A stretch of DNA of 64,000 bases from Puia sp. (GTDB taxonomy: Bacteria > Bacteroidota > Bacteroidia > Chitinophagales > Chitinophagaceae), in NCBI GenBank assembly GCA_031292515.1, contig JARLGZ010000235.1, positions 1 to 64,000 on the forward strand, given 5' to 3'. This document shows, in pieces, positions 50,615-59,894 of this stretch. The translations under genes and the position numbers were made by a program. Under the pieces are notes generated by a model. It was not told the origin of the DNA and made no database searches. It was given only the letters and a program-made list of their open reading frames with translations. The stretch's first letter is position 1. Each line of letters starts with the position of its first letter.

Positions 50615-52321
50615 TCAGTCCACCGGCAGGTTGTATTTGGCGATGAGTTTCAGCAACACTCCATTGGTCCAGCCGAACCCGTCCTGGCCGGGATATTCCC
50701 CGCCACCCGCTTCTTTGTCGGGGTCGGCGACATTGTATTTTTCCATCAGTTTGCCAGTCTCTTTGTACACCTTGACAACTTGTTTTACCCATCGGATGGC
50801 AATATCCGCCGCCAGGTCCTTCTGTCCGCACCGGTCGAGACCCTGGATCACCATCCATTGCTGGGGCGCCCAGCCGTTCGGCGCATCCCATTGCTGCCCG
50901 GTTATAAACTCCGAGCCGGCGACGCCACCCGGCTTTAACAGTTTTTCACGAAGGACGCCCGCTACCCGCGTGCCGAGAAAGCTCAGGTAGTCCAGGTGCT
51001 CATTGATAAAACAAAAAGGATAAAGACCGGAAGGAGTGACGCGATCACTCTGTTTTCCCGTCCTGAAATTGTAGTCGGTATAGAAGCCGAGCTTATTGTT
51101 CCAGCAGAATTTATTGATGCCCTCTCCTCTTAACTTGGCTTTCCTGCGGTATTCGAGCGAGCCCGCCTCGTCTTTGTCGATCAGCTTCGCCTTGGCAATC
51201 GCAATCTCCAGGTGATAAAGCAATGCGTTGAGATCTACGGCTATCAGGTCTGTCGTTCGTATCGTCAGGATAGACTTCGGATCGGCAAACCACCGGCTGC
51301 TGAAATCGATGCCGCTTTCCGCGCCGGCGCGAAGATTTCTATACATCTCCGCCTTATCCCTGCCCGACCGCGCCGCTGTCATCACGTCTTCCCGGTAGCT
51401 CTCCTGTCTGGGAGAAGGATCATCGTCCCAGTAGCGGTTCATGACGGATCCATCACTCATCCTGGCGACCCGCCTGTAAGACTGGCCTGGTTTCAGCTTC
51501 CCGGCGCCATCCATCCAAAAGGCATATTCCTTCTCCATAGCCGGCCGGTAGAGCTGGTAAATACTGTCGCCCTTCACTTCCGCCAGCAAAGCCACCATCA
51601 CCGAAAAGAAGGGAGGCTGCGACCGCCCCAGATAATAGGTCCGGTTTCCATTCGGGATATGTCCGTAGGTCTCTATCAGGTAGGAGAAATTTTTCACCAT
51701 ATCCTCCATCATCTCATATTCTCCGCTCTCCTTCAACCCCAGCATGGTGAAATAGGAATCCCAGTAATAAATTTCCCGGAACCTTCCGCCCGGTACAATA
51801 TAAGGATAGGGTAGCGGAAGCAGGGAAGAGAGCGAGTCGGCCCCGGACGATACGGTCGTATCGGGAGACCGCTTCAATACCTTCCAGAGATTTTTAATAT
51901 GCGTGACGATATCCTCGCCTTTATTGGTATGATAGGTATCGGACGGCCCCGGCGGCAGGTCGAAGTTCTCTTCGACAAATTTCTTCAGGATGAAACCCGG
52001 CTGTTTCCGGCGAACCATATAATCCGATAAGATCAGCGAAGGCTTGCGTTTGGGTATACAGTCTACGAATGTCTTTCCATCCGCAAAGACCTTCGATAGC
52101 TGCACCTCCCGGAAGAGCTCCCCGTACAATTTGTCGGGGCCAACCCATCTCTCCGGCATCCCGGCCTTTTCGCGCGCCTCCGTTTTCTCGCGGGCTTCGG
52201 TTCTCTCCCGCGCCTCCGTTTTTTCCCTGGTTTCGGGTTTCTCCGGTGTTTGTACGTCTTGTCCGAATGAGGGGACAATCAGCAGGCAATGAAAGAACCA
52301 CAGTATGTAAATTTTTTTCAT
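50615..52321 (-). CDS. Trehalase (GH37) with N-terminal REKTEA-type repeat
   Basis: About 568 residues. A signal peptide (ILWFFHCLLIVPSFGQ) is followed by a repeated REKTEA/RERTEA stretch near 32-55, then the GH37 catalytic domain. PGGRFREIYYWDSYF near 195 and QWDAPNGWAPQQWMVIQG near 490 are the two family signatures. It hydrolyses trehalose to two glucoses, probably in the periplasm. The ATG at 52321 is chosen over a TTG two codons earlier. The 216-base gap upstream holds a terminator (52446) and no gene that I could find. Confidence 0.92.
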   Translation of the reverse strand: MKKIYILWFFHCLLIVPSFGQDVQTPEKPETREKTEARERTEAREKTEAREKAGMPERWVGPDKLYGELFREVQLSKVFADGKTFVDCIPKRKPSLILSDYMVRRKQPGFILKKFVEENFDLPPGPSDTYHTNKGEDIVTHIKNLWKVLKRSPDTTVSSGADSLSSLLPLPYPYIVPGGRFREIYYWDSYFTMLGLKESGEYEMMEDMVKNFSYLIETYGHIPNGNRTYYLGRSQPPFFSVMVALLAEVKGDSIYQLYRPAMEKEYAFWMDGAGKLKPGQSYRRVARMSDGSVMNRYWDDDPSPRQESYREDVMTAARSGRDKAEMYRNLRAGAESGIDFSSRWFADPKSILTIRTTDLIAVDLNALLYHLEIAIAKAKLIDKDEAGSLEYRRKAKLRGEGINKFCWNNKLGFYTDYNFRTGKQSDRVTPSGLYPFCFINEHLDYLSFLGTRVAGVLREKLLKPGGVAGSEFITGQQWDAPNGWAPQQWMVIQGLDRCGQKDLAADIAIRWVKQVVKVYKETGKLMEKYNVADPDKEAGGGEYPGQDGFGWTNGVLLKLIAKYNLPVD

Positions 52322-52445
52322 ACCCAACGATTAGTAACCAAATGTAAGAAATAGCCGCTAGATCTTCAATCCGAATGAAACATAGAAAGATCGCCCATCT
52401 GCGGGCAGGATGGCCGGTCCGGGACACACGCGGTCGGAACATAAA

Positions 52446-52471
52446 AAAAGCACCGCGAAGAATCGCGACGC
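52446..52471 (-). terminator. Terminator-like hairpin, twin of the one at 53548
   Basis: The minus strand reads AAGCGTCGCGATTCTTCGCGGTGCTT, two arms around TTCT, followed by TTTTT. It lies after the stop of the DoxX-like gene at 52544. The 15-base core CGCGATTCTTCGCGG recurs at 53553-53567. Confidence 0.7.
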
Positions 52472-52543
52472 TTAACTTTTGCTTATGATCCGAAAAAATT
52501 TATACCGGTTTGTGGGGCGAAGCCGGTTTGTTCAGCAGGCCCG

Positions 52544-53368
52544 TCAGGACGGCACCGGCTTCGAAGATGATTTGCCGGAGAAGTTCTTGCGGCCGGCCGC
52601 CGGTAATGGCCCCGGGTCCAGTGCAAACCACAATGCCAGCAGCACCCCATAGCTGCCGCCACGCTCGATCCACTCAAAAAGTTCATAGTGCGGATAAAAA
52701 AGCTCGCTCGTCATCTTCCAGGCGAGCAGCACCAATAGCATCGGCCGGATCGGCCGGATCAGCACGACCAGCGCCGCTACCATCTCAAAGACGCCGACTA
52801 CCAGGGCCGTTCTGCCCGCATCGGTAAAACCAAGCGAGGCATACTGGCCAAGCAGACCTTTTTTGCCGATCACATTCAGCCAGCCATGACCCAGCAGCAG
52901 CAGGAATGCAGTCACCCGGAGGATAAGAACCAGCCTGCCCCTCGCCTTCGCATCGAGCGGGGTACCGGGAGACAGCGGGGTGAAAATATTTTTTACATGT
53001 TGGCCGGGCCCTCCCGAAACAACCAGCAGGACGAGCGGAGCGCCAAAATTTCCCGCACGCTCGATAAATTCGGCAAAAGGTTCGCCCGACAGAGGACGCA
53101 GAGAGGCTGTCAAAATACCCCAGACGACCAGCCAGGCGGGGATGACACGTACGGGATAGACCAGGATCAGTATCCCCAGGAATATGTCGAAGGATCCAAC
53201 CAACGGCATCAGCCGGTAGGCCAGGTCTTGCCCGATCCCGAATACGGCAAAATAGTTACACCAGATCGGCTTCGTAATGATCCCGAAAGCACCATGCCCG
53301 ATTAAACACATCGCCGAAGCGATACGCAACGTATAATGAATTTTTTGTGTCTCCGAAAGATTCGACAT
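52544..53368 (-). CDS. DoxX-like multi-pass membrane protein
   Basis: About 274 residues with around eight hydrophobic segments. The first half starts LRIASAMCLIGHGAFGIITK and includes LVGSFDIFLGILILVYPVRV; the second half repeats a similar pattern, LRVTAFLLLLGHGWLNVIGK then LVVGVFEMVAALVVLIRPIR. This internal duplication, with GHG in both halves, resembles DoxX-type folds. No enzymatic motif is visible. I preferred the Met at 53368 (MSNLSETQK); the frame continues 14 codons upstream. Confidence 0.68.
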   Translation of the reverse strand: MSNLSETQKIHYTLRIASAMCLIGHGAFGIITKPIWCNYFAVFGIGQDLAYRLMPLVGSFDIFLGILILVYPVRVIPAWLVVWGILTASLRPLSGEPFAEFIERAGNFGAPLVLLVVSGGPGQHVKNIFTPLSPGTPLDAKARGRLVLILRVTAFLLLLGHGWLNVIGKKGLLGQYASLGFTDAGRTALVVGVFEMVAALVVLIRPIRPMLLVLLAWKMTSELFYPHYELFEWIERGGSYGVLLALWFALDPGPLPAAGRKNFSGKSSSKPVPS

Positions 53369-53436
53369 ACCTGGAAAATTTCTATTTGACAGTGCACGCA
53401 TCTGCTTCATTTCTCATTTGCTTATTTCGCGCTCAT

Positions 53437-53474
53437 TTATTCGTGTCTCACTCTTTTATTCGTATCTCACTCTT
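53437..53474. repeat. 19-bp tandem repeat
   Basis: TTATTCGTGTCTCACTCTT is followed directly by the same 19 bases with one G-to-A change. It lies in the gap upstream of the DoxX-like gene. Confidence 0.85.
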
Positions 53475-53547
53475 CGCATCGATAACATCCCGCTCATCGC
53501 GTCAATTTACGCCTCAACACCCGCATTTTCCGTACTTTTTTAAATAA

Positions 53548-53573
53548 GAGCCCCGCGAAGAATCGCGGCGCTC
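53548..53573 (-). terminator. Terminator-like hairpin after the PAP2 gene
   Basis: On the minus strand GAGCGCCGCGA and TCGCGGGGCTC pair with one mismatch around TTCT. It lies 38 bases after the haloperoxidase gene stop. The T-tract after it is weak. Confidence 0.6.
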
Positions 53574-53611
53574 TGCTATATTGCTTACGCAGCCAAAAAA
53601 ACTTGTAGTCA

Positions 53612-55153
53612 TTATTCCGCACCGTCGCCCTCTGCCCTCGTCACGGCATAGTTGCCGACATTCGCACCTACGGTCAACCCCACTTCGCAATCGACCCGGT
53701 AATGGATACCGCCCATCAGCCTCGACTCCGCAGCCTGGCTGGCCATGGCTTGGTATTTAGCCTGATTTTGCGGAAGGATATGCGAAAGAATGGTTGCAGC
53801 CGCCGAACTGAACACCGAGTGACCGGACACGTAGGAAGGAAAGTTCGGGATGCCCGTCAAGGTCTTGATGGCGGGATTCATCTGGGTGGGCCGGGGGTTG
53901 AAATAAAAATACTTTATATCCCAGCACACGATCGCCGCATCCATCTCCGCCATGTTTAGCAGCGCCAGGTTACGGGCCCATCTCACCTCGCTAAAATTCT
54001 GCGTAATAAAATCTTCCGCCGCAATGGCATTCCAATGCCCCGGCGGTGTATAGGTCCCCGCGCCATCCGCCCAGAACTGGACAATCTTCATATTCCCGCT
54101 GGCAGGACTCTTCACGATATTGTATACCTCCTGCGCATCCTGCTTGAGCGTGTCGCTGCCCGTGGAAGGTGGCGGCCCGGGTCTGAAGCTGGCAACCGTT
54201 GCCGAATCAAACAGGAAGGGCTTTACAAGACTGAAGAAGGGCAACATCGGCGGCCGCTGAGGCGTTTCCAGCGAATACCAGGGTATCTGCCCGTTATTGA
54301 TGGCGATGGTTTGGAGATTGGTCCATTGGGCCTGGGTTCCGACGGCCTTGCTGGTATTATCCGTCCTGCCCCTTGCTATGAACACATCCGCAATCTGCCT
54401 GCCCAATGCTTCCCCGGCAGTGACATCACTGCGGGCGGCCGCCCCGGACATGATCACGCTCAATTCGTGCTGCTGGGCCAGCTGCTGTATATTCGCTATC
54501 TCATCCGGGAACAGCAGTTTCATCATCTCGGCAGTGACGCCCGCCAGCACAGCTGCTTCGGAAGGGTAGGCCGGAAGGGTCGTCTTCGGCACTTTAGCCT
54601 GGATGGTCGAATCCACGGTATAGGGAGCCGGGCGGTTATAAAGGGTTTTATAATGCCAGCAGGCTACCAGCGCATCATACTGCGCGGCGGCTATATAGGC
54701 ATAGGCGCGTGCGGCATAGGGCGGGTTGGCAAAAGGATACTGCGGATAGGCGAACGGGTTTGCCGAGCTGGGGATGGGATAGCTGCCATCCGCATTCTGA
54801 TAGGGCGGCAGGTTGTATTTCGCCACGAGGCCGCGGAGAATCTCGTTCCATCTCAAGACCCCTCCGGCGCTCCAATATTTTATAGTGGCCTCCTGGTCCG
54901 ATGTCAGGCTATGCTGGTATCCCTTTATTTCATTGAGGTCCGCTATATAGGCCGTGGAGTTGGTAGCCGCGGGCGCCGCTACCGCGAAAGTATCCGGGCG
55001 CGTCAATAACACCGTTTGCCAGCCGCCGGCATTGATGTCCTCGCTTCCGGGTGTCAGGGCGGCAATGTTCGCAGTCCGGTTCGATACGGACTTATTACAG
55101 GCGACAAGGGTCAGGATCATCAGGCCCGCGGTGGAAATCTTGTGTAGTTTCAT
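53612..55153 (-). CDS. Vanadium-dependent haloperoxidase / PAP2 family lipoprotein
   Basis: A 513-residue lipoprotein (signal ending LMILTLVACNKS, Cys19). The C-terminal PAP2 motifs are PNFPSYVSGHSVFSSAAATI near 445 (P-S-x-x-x-G-H) and ESRLMGGIHYRVDCEVG near 485 (S-R-x5-H). These are the vanadate/phosphate ligands of haloperoxidases and phosphatases. An N-terminal helical region includes YAARAYAYIAAAQYDALVA. Vanadium peroxidases oxidise halides; some relatives are phosphatases, and the sequence does not decide. It heads the run of genes to 59.7 kb and stops two bases before the next. Confidence 0.85.
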   Translation of the reverse strand: MKLHKISTAGLMILTLVACNKSVSNRTANIAALTPGSEDINAGGWQTVLLTRPDTFAVAAPAATNSTAYIADLNEIKGYQHSLTSDQEATIKYWSAGGVLRWNEILRGLVAKYNLPPYQNADGSYPIPSSANPFAYPQYPFANPPYAARAYAYIAAAQYDALVACWHYKTLYNRPAPYTVDSTIQAKVPKTTLPAYPSEAAVLAGVTAEMMKLLFPDEIANIQQLAQQHELSVIMSGAAARSDVTAGEALGRQIADVFIARGRTDNTSKAVGTQAQWTNLQTIAINNGQIPWYSLETPQRPPMLPFFSLVKPFLFDSATVASFRPGPPPSTGSDTLKQDAQEVYNIVKSPASGNMKIVQFWADGAGTYTPPGHWNAIAAEDFITQNFSEVRWARNLALLNMAEMDAAIVCWDIKYFYFNPRPTQMNPAIKTLTGIPNFPSYVSGHSVFSSAAATILSHILPQNQAKYQAMASQAAESRLMGGIHYRVDCEVGLTVGANVGNYAVTRAEGDGAE

Positions 55154-55154
55154 A

Positions 55155-56138
55155 TCAGTTCGTTTTTGAAGATGGTTGAGCAGGTTTTTGTCCTTGTGAT
55201 GATTTTTTGCCTTTGTGCGTGAAGCTCAGGATATAGAAGACCCCGATATCCCAGGCGGTGGCCTGACCCACATTCCTGCCGGCAAGCGTATAATCTCCCC
55301 CTCCCACCAGCGAAAGCCCGTCGACGGCTTTAAAGGTATATTTAAAGTTGACGCCCGCGGTAGTGGCATTCATCTTATTGCTTGGAAAAGGCATATCGTT
55401 CTTGCGGATGTCAAACCCACCCAGCGTATACATCTGGTCGAAGACGGCCTCTGCAATGAGCCTTTCACTCCGGTAACCCGCCCTGACATTATAAGAAGCC
55501 ATGTTTGGCATATAGACTTTGTCGGTAAGATAGAGCTCCGTCGTATAATACGAATTCTGATCGATGGTGATATCGCTGCGCCAGGTATAGGTACCCGATG
55601 CCGTGACAAAGAAATTGCCCGTCTGGTAGTCGGCCATCACCCTTCCGGACAGGTTGGTGCTGTGAAGACCGATGGACATCGGCAAAAACGCGGGCTCATA
55701 ATGGCTGACGGGCAGGGAAAGACCGCCGATCGCATAGAGCGAGAGCGTTCCACTGCCTATCTGCTGCTCCAATGCAAGCCATTTTAGCCACATGGACAGA
55801 TCCTGCAGACCCTTCTGCCCATGCAGGGTACCTGCAGACGCGTGCGTCTCCACATACGGAAGCCCGACCAGGAAATTCAGTTTGTCGGTAATACCGTAAT
55901 TCCCCATCAGGCCGAACGTCTTTGTAGAAACGGTACCCAGGTTCAGGTTGTTCCTTTTAAAGGTCCCTTCCCAATAGTTTTTCCAACTGTTGTTGCCATA
56001 TGTGCCGCCTACGCAAAAATTATTCTTGTTCATCATGATGGCGTCGATATCCGTCTGGGCGGTCGCGCCCGGGGGATGCACCCAGAAAAGAGTGAAAGCG
56101 GCAATCAGGGTGCGCTTGGTGAAATTCAGGAGATGCAT
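55155..56138 (-). CDS. Outer-membrane beta-barrel protein (transporter-like)
   Basis: A 327-residue protein with a signal peptide (LIAAFTLFWVHPPGATAQ). The mature part alternates polar and hydrophobic residues, e.g. KLNFLVGLPYVETHAS and NFFVTASGTYTWRSDIT, and ends FYILSFTHKGKK, consistent with a 10-14 strand barrel. Relatives are annotated as transporters of the phenol-degradation-type MetA pathway or unknown. It lies one base from the haloperoxidase gene, so the two are co-transcribed. Substrate unknown. Confidence 0.68.
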   Translation of the reverse strand: MHLLNFTKRTLIAAFTLFWVHPPGATAQTDIDAIMMNKNNFCVGGTYGNNSWKNYWEGTFKRNNLNLGTVSTKTFGLMGNYGITDKLNFLVGLPYVETHASAGTLHGQKGLQDLSMWLKWLALEQQIGSGTLSLYAIGGLSLPVSHYEPAFLPMSIGLHSTNLSGRVMADYQTGNFFVTASGTYTWRSDITIDQNSYYTTELYLTDKVYMPNMASYNVRAGYRSERLIAEAVFDQMYTLGGFDIRKNDMPFPSNKMNATTAGVNFKYTFKAVDGLSLVGGGDYTLAGRNVGQATAWDIGVFYILSFTHKGKKSSQGQKPAQPSSKTN

Positions 56139-56175
56139 GCGGTTTTGTTTTGGTGAATATTACTATAAAAAATTA

Positions 56176-56742
56176 TCAGGAGACAGCAACCAGTTCCTGC
56201 GGAACGGCTGCACCATAGCCGCTTTCCGCAATCATCTTCCCCATCTCGATATAGTCTTCGTTGGCAGCCGGCGCCCAGGTGCCCAGGCCATCCACATAAC
56301 GGTTGTACATGCAGAAAGCGGCTGCGATCAGGACGGTATCGTGTATCTCTTTATCGGTGGCGCCTTCTTCCCGCGCAGCCAAAATATCGGCCTCGGTGAC
56401 ATGCTTACCGCCTTTCTGTACCTGGTGGGCGATCTGTAACAGGGCACGGAGCTTGCCGGTGATGGCTGTTTCCGGTAAGCCCTTTTTTATATCGTCGATC
56501 AGGGAAATGGCACTATGCGAATGGGCCACGGCCACGGCGGCATGCGAAGTATGACAAAAATGACAACCGTTCCACCAGGACACGGAAGCCGCAATCAGTT
56601 CCCGCTCGGCTTTTGTCAGCGAAGAATCTGCTGCCAGTAATGCGTTGGCCAGCCCCGTAAGGGGAGCTGCAGTGGCCGGGCTATAGTTTAACAAACCGAT
56701 AATGCCCGGCATGTGTTCGTTATTTAATTGAATATGCGCCAT
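56176..56742 (-). CDS. Carboxymuconolactone decarboxylase/AhpD-like protein
   Basis: A 188-residue protein. WWNGCHFCHTSHAAVAVAH near 57-75 has the C60-x-x-C63 and His of AhpD-type peroxidases. KAERELIAASVSWWNGC and GATDKEIHDTVLIAAAFCMY near 140 are typical of the fold. Such proteins reduce peroxides with a thiol pair. The neighbour haloperoxidase would use peroxide, so a detoxifying role is plausible (inference). It is 24 bases after the methionine-synthase-like gene. Confidence 0.86.
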   Translation of the reverse strand: MAHIQLNNEHMPGIIGLLNYSPATAAPLTGLANALLAADSSLTKAERELIAASVSWWNGCHFCHTSHAAVAVAHSHSAISLIDDIKKGLPETAITGKLRALLQIAHQVQKGGKHVTEADILAAREEGATDKEIHDTVLIAAAFCMYNRYVDGLGTWAPAANEDYIEMGKMIAESGYGAAVPQELVAVS

Positions 56743-56766
56743 TTGTTTTCTGTTTATGGAAATGAA

Positions 56767-57852
56767 CTAATCAGCAGTCGCCAACCGTGTCTTCGCCAAC
56801 GCCTGCTCCGCCAGCCTGGTCCCCGCTACACGCGCCCGGATCTTTGCAAATGCGATCTCACGACTCGTCGAAGTGTCGTCGGCAAAAGGCGAGAATCCGC
56901 AGTCATCCGTCGTCGCCAATTGCGGGAGAGGAATGTATTCCGCCGCCTGCAGGACCAGGTCCCTGACTTCTTCCGGCGTTTCGATCCGCGGATCCAGCAC
57001 GTCGATCACCCCGATAAAAACGCGGTGGCCGGGGCGGATGGATTCTCTCAAGACCCTTAGAACTTCGGTCTTATCCTTTTCACTCGCATACTGCAGATAA
57101 AAATTCGTGGCTTTCAGCCCGAACAGGAGCGGAAGCAGCTCGCTATAAGCGATATCCGCGCTATGCGTGGAGTCATGGTCGCCACCCGGACAGGTGTGCA
57201 CACCGATCCTCTTACGCTCTTCCTCTGTGAACCTGGACAGCACCTGGTTGTTCAGATCGATAAACGAACGAAGCAACCCCTTGCTTCCATCCAGTTTCAA
57301 AGAGAGCCGCGCTTCCGTGAAGTCGATCTGTACGTTCCAGGCGCCGGCGTTCAGGCAGGCCCGGATATCTTTCTCCTGCTCATCCAGCAGATCTTTCAGA
57401 AAGGCTTCGCGTGAATACCCCGCAATCCCTTCAGCCGGGTAGAGCAGGCTGAGGGCGGAAGCGGAAATAACAGCCTGTTTCACCGGAAAGGTCGTCAGAC
57501 TTCTCGCCGTATTGAGGAAATCGACGGCATGCATCCGGTAGCGGAAGGGACCTTCGGTGATACGCGGCAGTTGGCGGGTATGGCCATCTTCGAAGGGAAT
57601 GACGACTCCGTTGGGATCGAGATGCGGCATGCCCTGTATGGGATAAGTGGCAAAGCTCGGTTTGGTCTGCTCGCCGTCTGTGATCACAGGGGACCCGGTA
57701 TCCTCAAGAGATCGTATCGTCTCGAGCAAAGCCCTCCTGGATAACGTCTCCAATTCTGTTGCATTGATGGCTCCCGCTGCGAACGCCTTGAGACCTTCCT
57801 GCAAGGCGGCAGGGCGGGGGATGCTTCCGATAGGTTCCGTTAAAATTGGCAT
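56767..57852 (-). CDS. Cobalamin-independent methionine synthase family II (MetE-C-like) protein
   Basis: A 361-residue TIM-barrel protein. EPIGSIPRPAALQEGL opens the fold. GVHTCPGGDHDSTHSADIAY near 217 carries H219 and C221 as zinc ligands, and QLATTDDCGFSPF near 311 carries C318. DGEQTKPSFATYPIQG near 59 is a conserved early block. It lacks the N-terminal half of MetE, so it is the core-type enzyme, usually assigned to methyl transfer from unusual donors. The methyl source here is not known. It is encoded with an AhpD-like and a haloperoxidase-like gene. Confidence 0.85.
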   Translation of the reverse strand: MPILTEPIGSIPRPAALQEGLKAFAAGAINATELETLSRRALLETIRSLEDTGSPVITDGEQTKPSFATYPIQGMPHLDPNGVVIPFEDGHTRQLPRITEGPFRYRMHAVDFLNTARSLTTFPVKQAVISASALSLLYPAEGIAGYSREAFLKDLLDEQEKDIRACLNAGAWNVQIDFTEARLSLKLDGSKGLLRSFIDLNNQVLSRFTEEERKRIGVHTCPGGDHDSTHSADIAYSELLPLLFGLKATNFYLQYASEKDKTEVLRVLRESIRPGHRVFIGVIDVLDPRIETPEEVRDLVLQAAEYIPLPQLATTDDCGFSPFADDTSTSREIAFAKIRARVAGTRLAEQALAKTRLATAD

Positions 57853-57905
57853 AGCAAATAATTTTTAAGGTTATTAAATAGAACGACCCTGCGGGCGCTT
57901 CCCAC

Positions 57906-58985
57906 CTAGAACCGGATGATGGCGCCGATATTCACTACGTAGTCGGCAAAGAACGCATCACCATGCGTGTACACACCCGTCAGCTGCGTGGTGATCTTAT
58001 CGGGTACGCTTTGCGTACGGTCACGTACAATCGCTACCGGGACAAACGAATAAAGGGAAATCTTCTTCAGGTTATAGACCACGCCGGGCTCACCCGAAAT
58101 GATAAACCCGGGTCTCCTGAAACCATCGCTGCCACCGACCAGGTCGTGGACCGGCAGACATTCATCCCGGACGCCTGCGGAAAAATTAAAACGGCCGACC
58201 ATATAATTCAGACCGATCCTCGCCATATATTGATCCGGGACACTCATCACGTCGCTTCCGTTTGCAACCGCGGATGCAGAGGGCGTACCGCCGCGTGCGG
58301 TAGAGACGCCATTCACGTCCCTCGGGTTGCTGAGGTAATAAAGATTTCCATAGACGCTGAAAGCCGGGGACAAATGATAAAATGCGTTTATTTCGAGGGT
58401 GATTCCCGTGCCTCCGTCTCCCAGCTGGATGGACTGATCGACAGGTCCCAGCCGTTTGGTGCTGTCGGTAACATGAAAATAATCCTGGTAATTGTAGCTA
58501 CCGGTGGGCAGCTTGAGGCCGAGCCCCACCTGAACGTTCCCCCTGGGCGCCTTGACGGGATCCAGGATCCAGCTGTATACCGCAAAACGGATATCGCCGA
58601 CCCCAAAGGAATGTGTCTGGAACCGGCCGACATTGTTGTGTTCATACAGGGAGGATCGGGTATTATCCTCGATGGGCACATCCAGCATGATCGACCACCT
58701 GGGATTGATGATCCGCGTAATGGCCAGATCCATCGTATATTGGTAATTAAACACGCTGGTACCGTTTAATTTCCGCTGGATCTGCTTCTTGGTGCCTATA
58801 AAATCCCATAAAGATTTAAAATAACGGTTGTTGATACCGAGTGACCATTTGGCCGAAGAGTCCGCGTCTTTTGCGTTGGTACTGAACCCGCCGGTGCTTC
58901 GGATGGCCACACAGCCCTGTCCGTGGGCCCTGGTCGTCGCGATCGTCAGCGATAAGATGAATAAACCTGTAAAAAGCCTTCTCAT
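57906..58985 (-). CDS. Outer-membrane beta-barrel protein
   Basis: About 359 residues. A signal peptide (LFTGLFILSLTIATTRAHGQ) is followed by a mature part of many amphipathic strands, e.g. WSIMLDVPIEDNTRSSLY and NVQVGLGLKLPTGSYNY, ending GAIIRF, a C-terminal aromatic typical of barrels. Two Cys pairs are absent apart from C near the start (GQGCVAIR) and DECLPV. The frame extends 36 codons upstream of the chosen ATG without family support. The likely role is outer-membrane transport for the neighbouring cluster. Confidence 0.68.
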   Translation of the reverse strand: MRRLFTGLFILSLTIATTRAHGQGCVAIRSTGGFSTNAKDADSSAKWSLGINNRYFKSLWDFIGTKKQIQRKLNGTSVFNYQYTMDLAITRIINPRWSIMLDVPIEDNTRSSLYEHNNVGRFQTHSFGVGDIRFAVYSWILDPVKAPRGNVQVGLGLKLPTGSYNYQDYFHVTDSTKRLGPVDQSIQLGDGGTGITLEINAFYHLSPAFSVYGNLYYLSNPRDVNGVSTARGGTPSASAVANGSDVMSVPDQYMARIGLNYMVGRFNFSAGVRDECLPVHDLVGGSDGFRRPGFIISGEPGVVYNLKKISLYSFVPVAIVRDRTQSVPDKITTQLTGVYTHGDAFFADYVVNIGAIIRF

Positions 58986-59143
58986 AATTTGTAGTTTGGT
59001 AGGCCCGATCATAATATCTGTCAGCCTGGAATTGGTAATGGGATGGAGCAGTGAGAATCGGCGGGCATCAATGGAAATTAAATCCGCCTTCACAAGGAAG
59101 CCGGAAAATAAATCCCCGAAAAAGAGTTACCCGTGCAATGTTA

Positions 59144-59713
59144 TCAGGAAAGAAGATCCGGAGGCCGCTCGGCGGTGAGCAGGATACAAGAGCGGATATC
59201 GGCCGGCCGGTCGACGCTGGCCGGTACAACCTTATAAGGACGTTCGCAGGCGGTAAAGGCCAAAAGCTCGTTTACCGTATAATATTCTCCGGAGAAATTT
59301 TTGGATGAACCGGGGTGTTGATCGGATTTGCCCCCTTTGCCATTACGCTGCAAATCATTGACAAGCCTGAAGAATTCATTCCTGGCAGTCCGCAGGCCCA
59401 TTGCACGTTGGTTAGGAATACACAACAATTGCAGGGAATCGTTAAACAGCCGGCGTTTGACATATTTGTATTGGACCCCGCCAATCTCGACCTGGCCGTC
59501 GACCCTTTCAAAATCACTGGAATGTGTATAGGAAGAAAGATGACCCGCGGGAATTTTAACCGAAATCAATTGGGTTTCATCGTAGCTGTTTTCGTCGATT
59601 TGCGCTTCCAACCGGATATTGGCCCGATCCTCCCAATAGGCTGTAAGCAACCGGTAACCCGCCCAGTTGAATAACAGAACCCCCATAAGCAGTATGGCCG
59701 CTACTCTTTTCAC
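59144..59713 (-). CDS. Hypothetical exported or membrane-anchored protein
   Basis: About 189 residues with an N-terminal hydrophobic segment (VAAILLMGVLLFNWAGYR). The rest reads EDRANIRLEAQIDENSYDE, then ISVKIPAGHL and a beta-rich region to KYVKRRLFNDSLQLLCIPNQ. I recognise no motif, but similar proteins are found next to TonB-dependent or OMP genes in Bacteroidota. No ATG starts the frame; GTG at 59713 or TTG at 59722 are the candidates. Confidence 0.55.
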   Translation of the reverse strand: MKRVAAILLMGVLLFNWAGYRLLTAYWEDRANIRLEAQIDENSYDETQLISVKIPAGHLSSYTHSSDFERVDGQVEIGGVQYKYVKRRLFNDSLQLLCIPNQRAMGLRTARNEFFRLVNDLQRNGKGGKSDQHPGSSKNFSGEYYTVNELLAFTACERPYKVVPASVDRPADIRSCILLTAERPPDLLS

Positions 59714-59894
59714 GACACACAAATTAGTATTTTTTTGATCTCATCCCATTTTTTTTTCGGAAAGCCCTTTTTCCCGCAGAATTCAGGACCTTGGTTTCGG
59801 TCCCGTAAACGCCGCCAGATCTCCATACGGCAGGCCTCTCTCCCGTCTCATCCGGCGGATCCGGAAAAAACTAACGCCCATTAGTTTTTTAAGC

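Noticed and set aside
52328-52543. A possible gene in the gap between trehalase and the DoxX-like gene
   Set aside because: The open frames here are short and cross the terminator hairpin; no start, motif or coding bias was found.
54035-55009. A 324-codon open frame on the plus strand
   Set aside because: It lies wholly opposite the haloperoxidase/PAP2 gene, whose motifs are clear. The antisense protein is rich in Arg and Gly with no recognisable domain.
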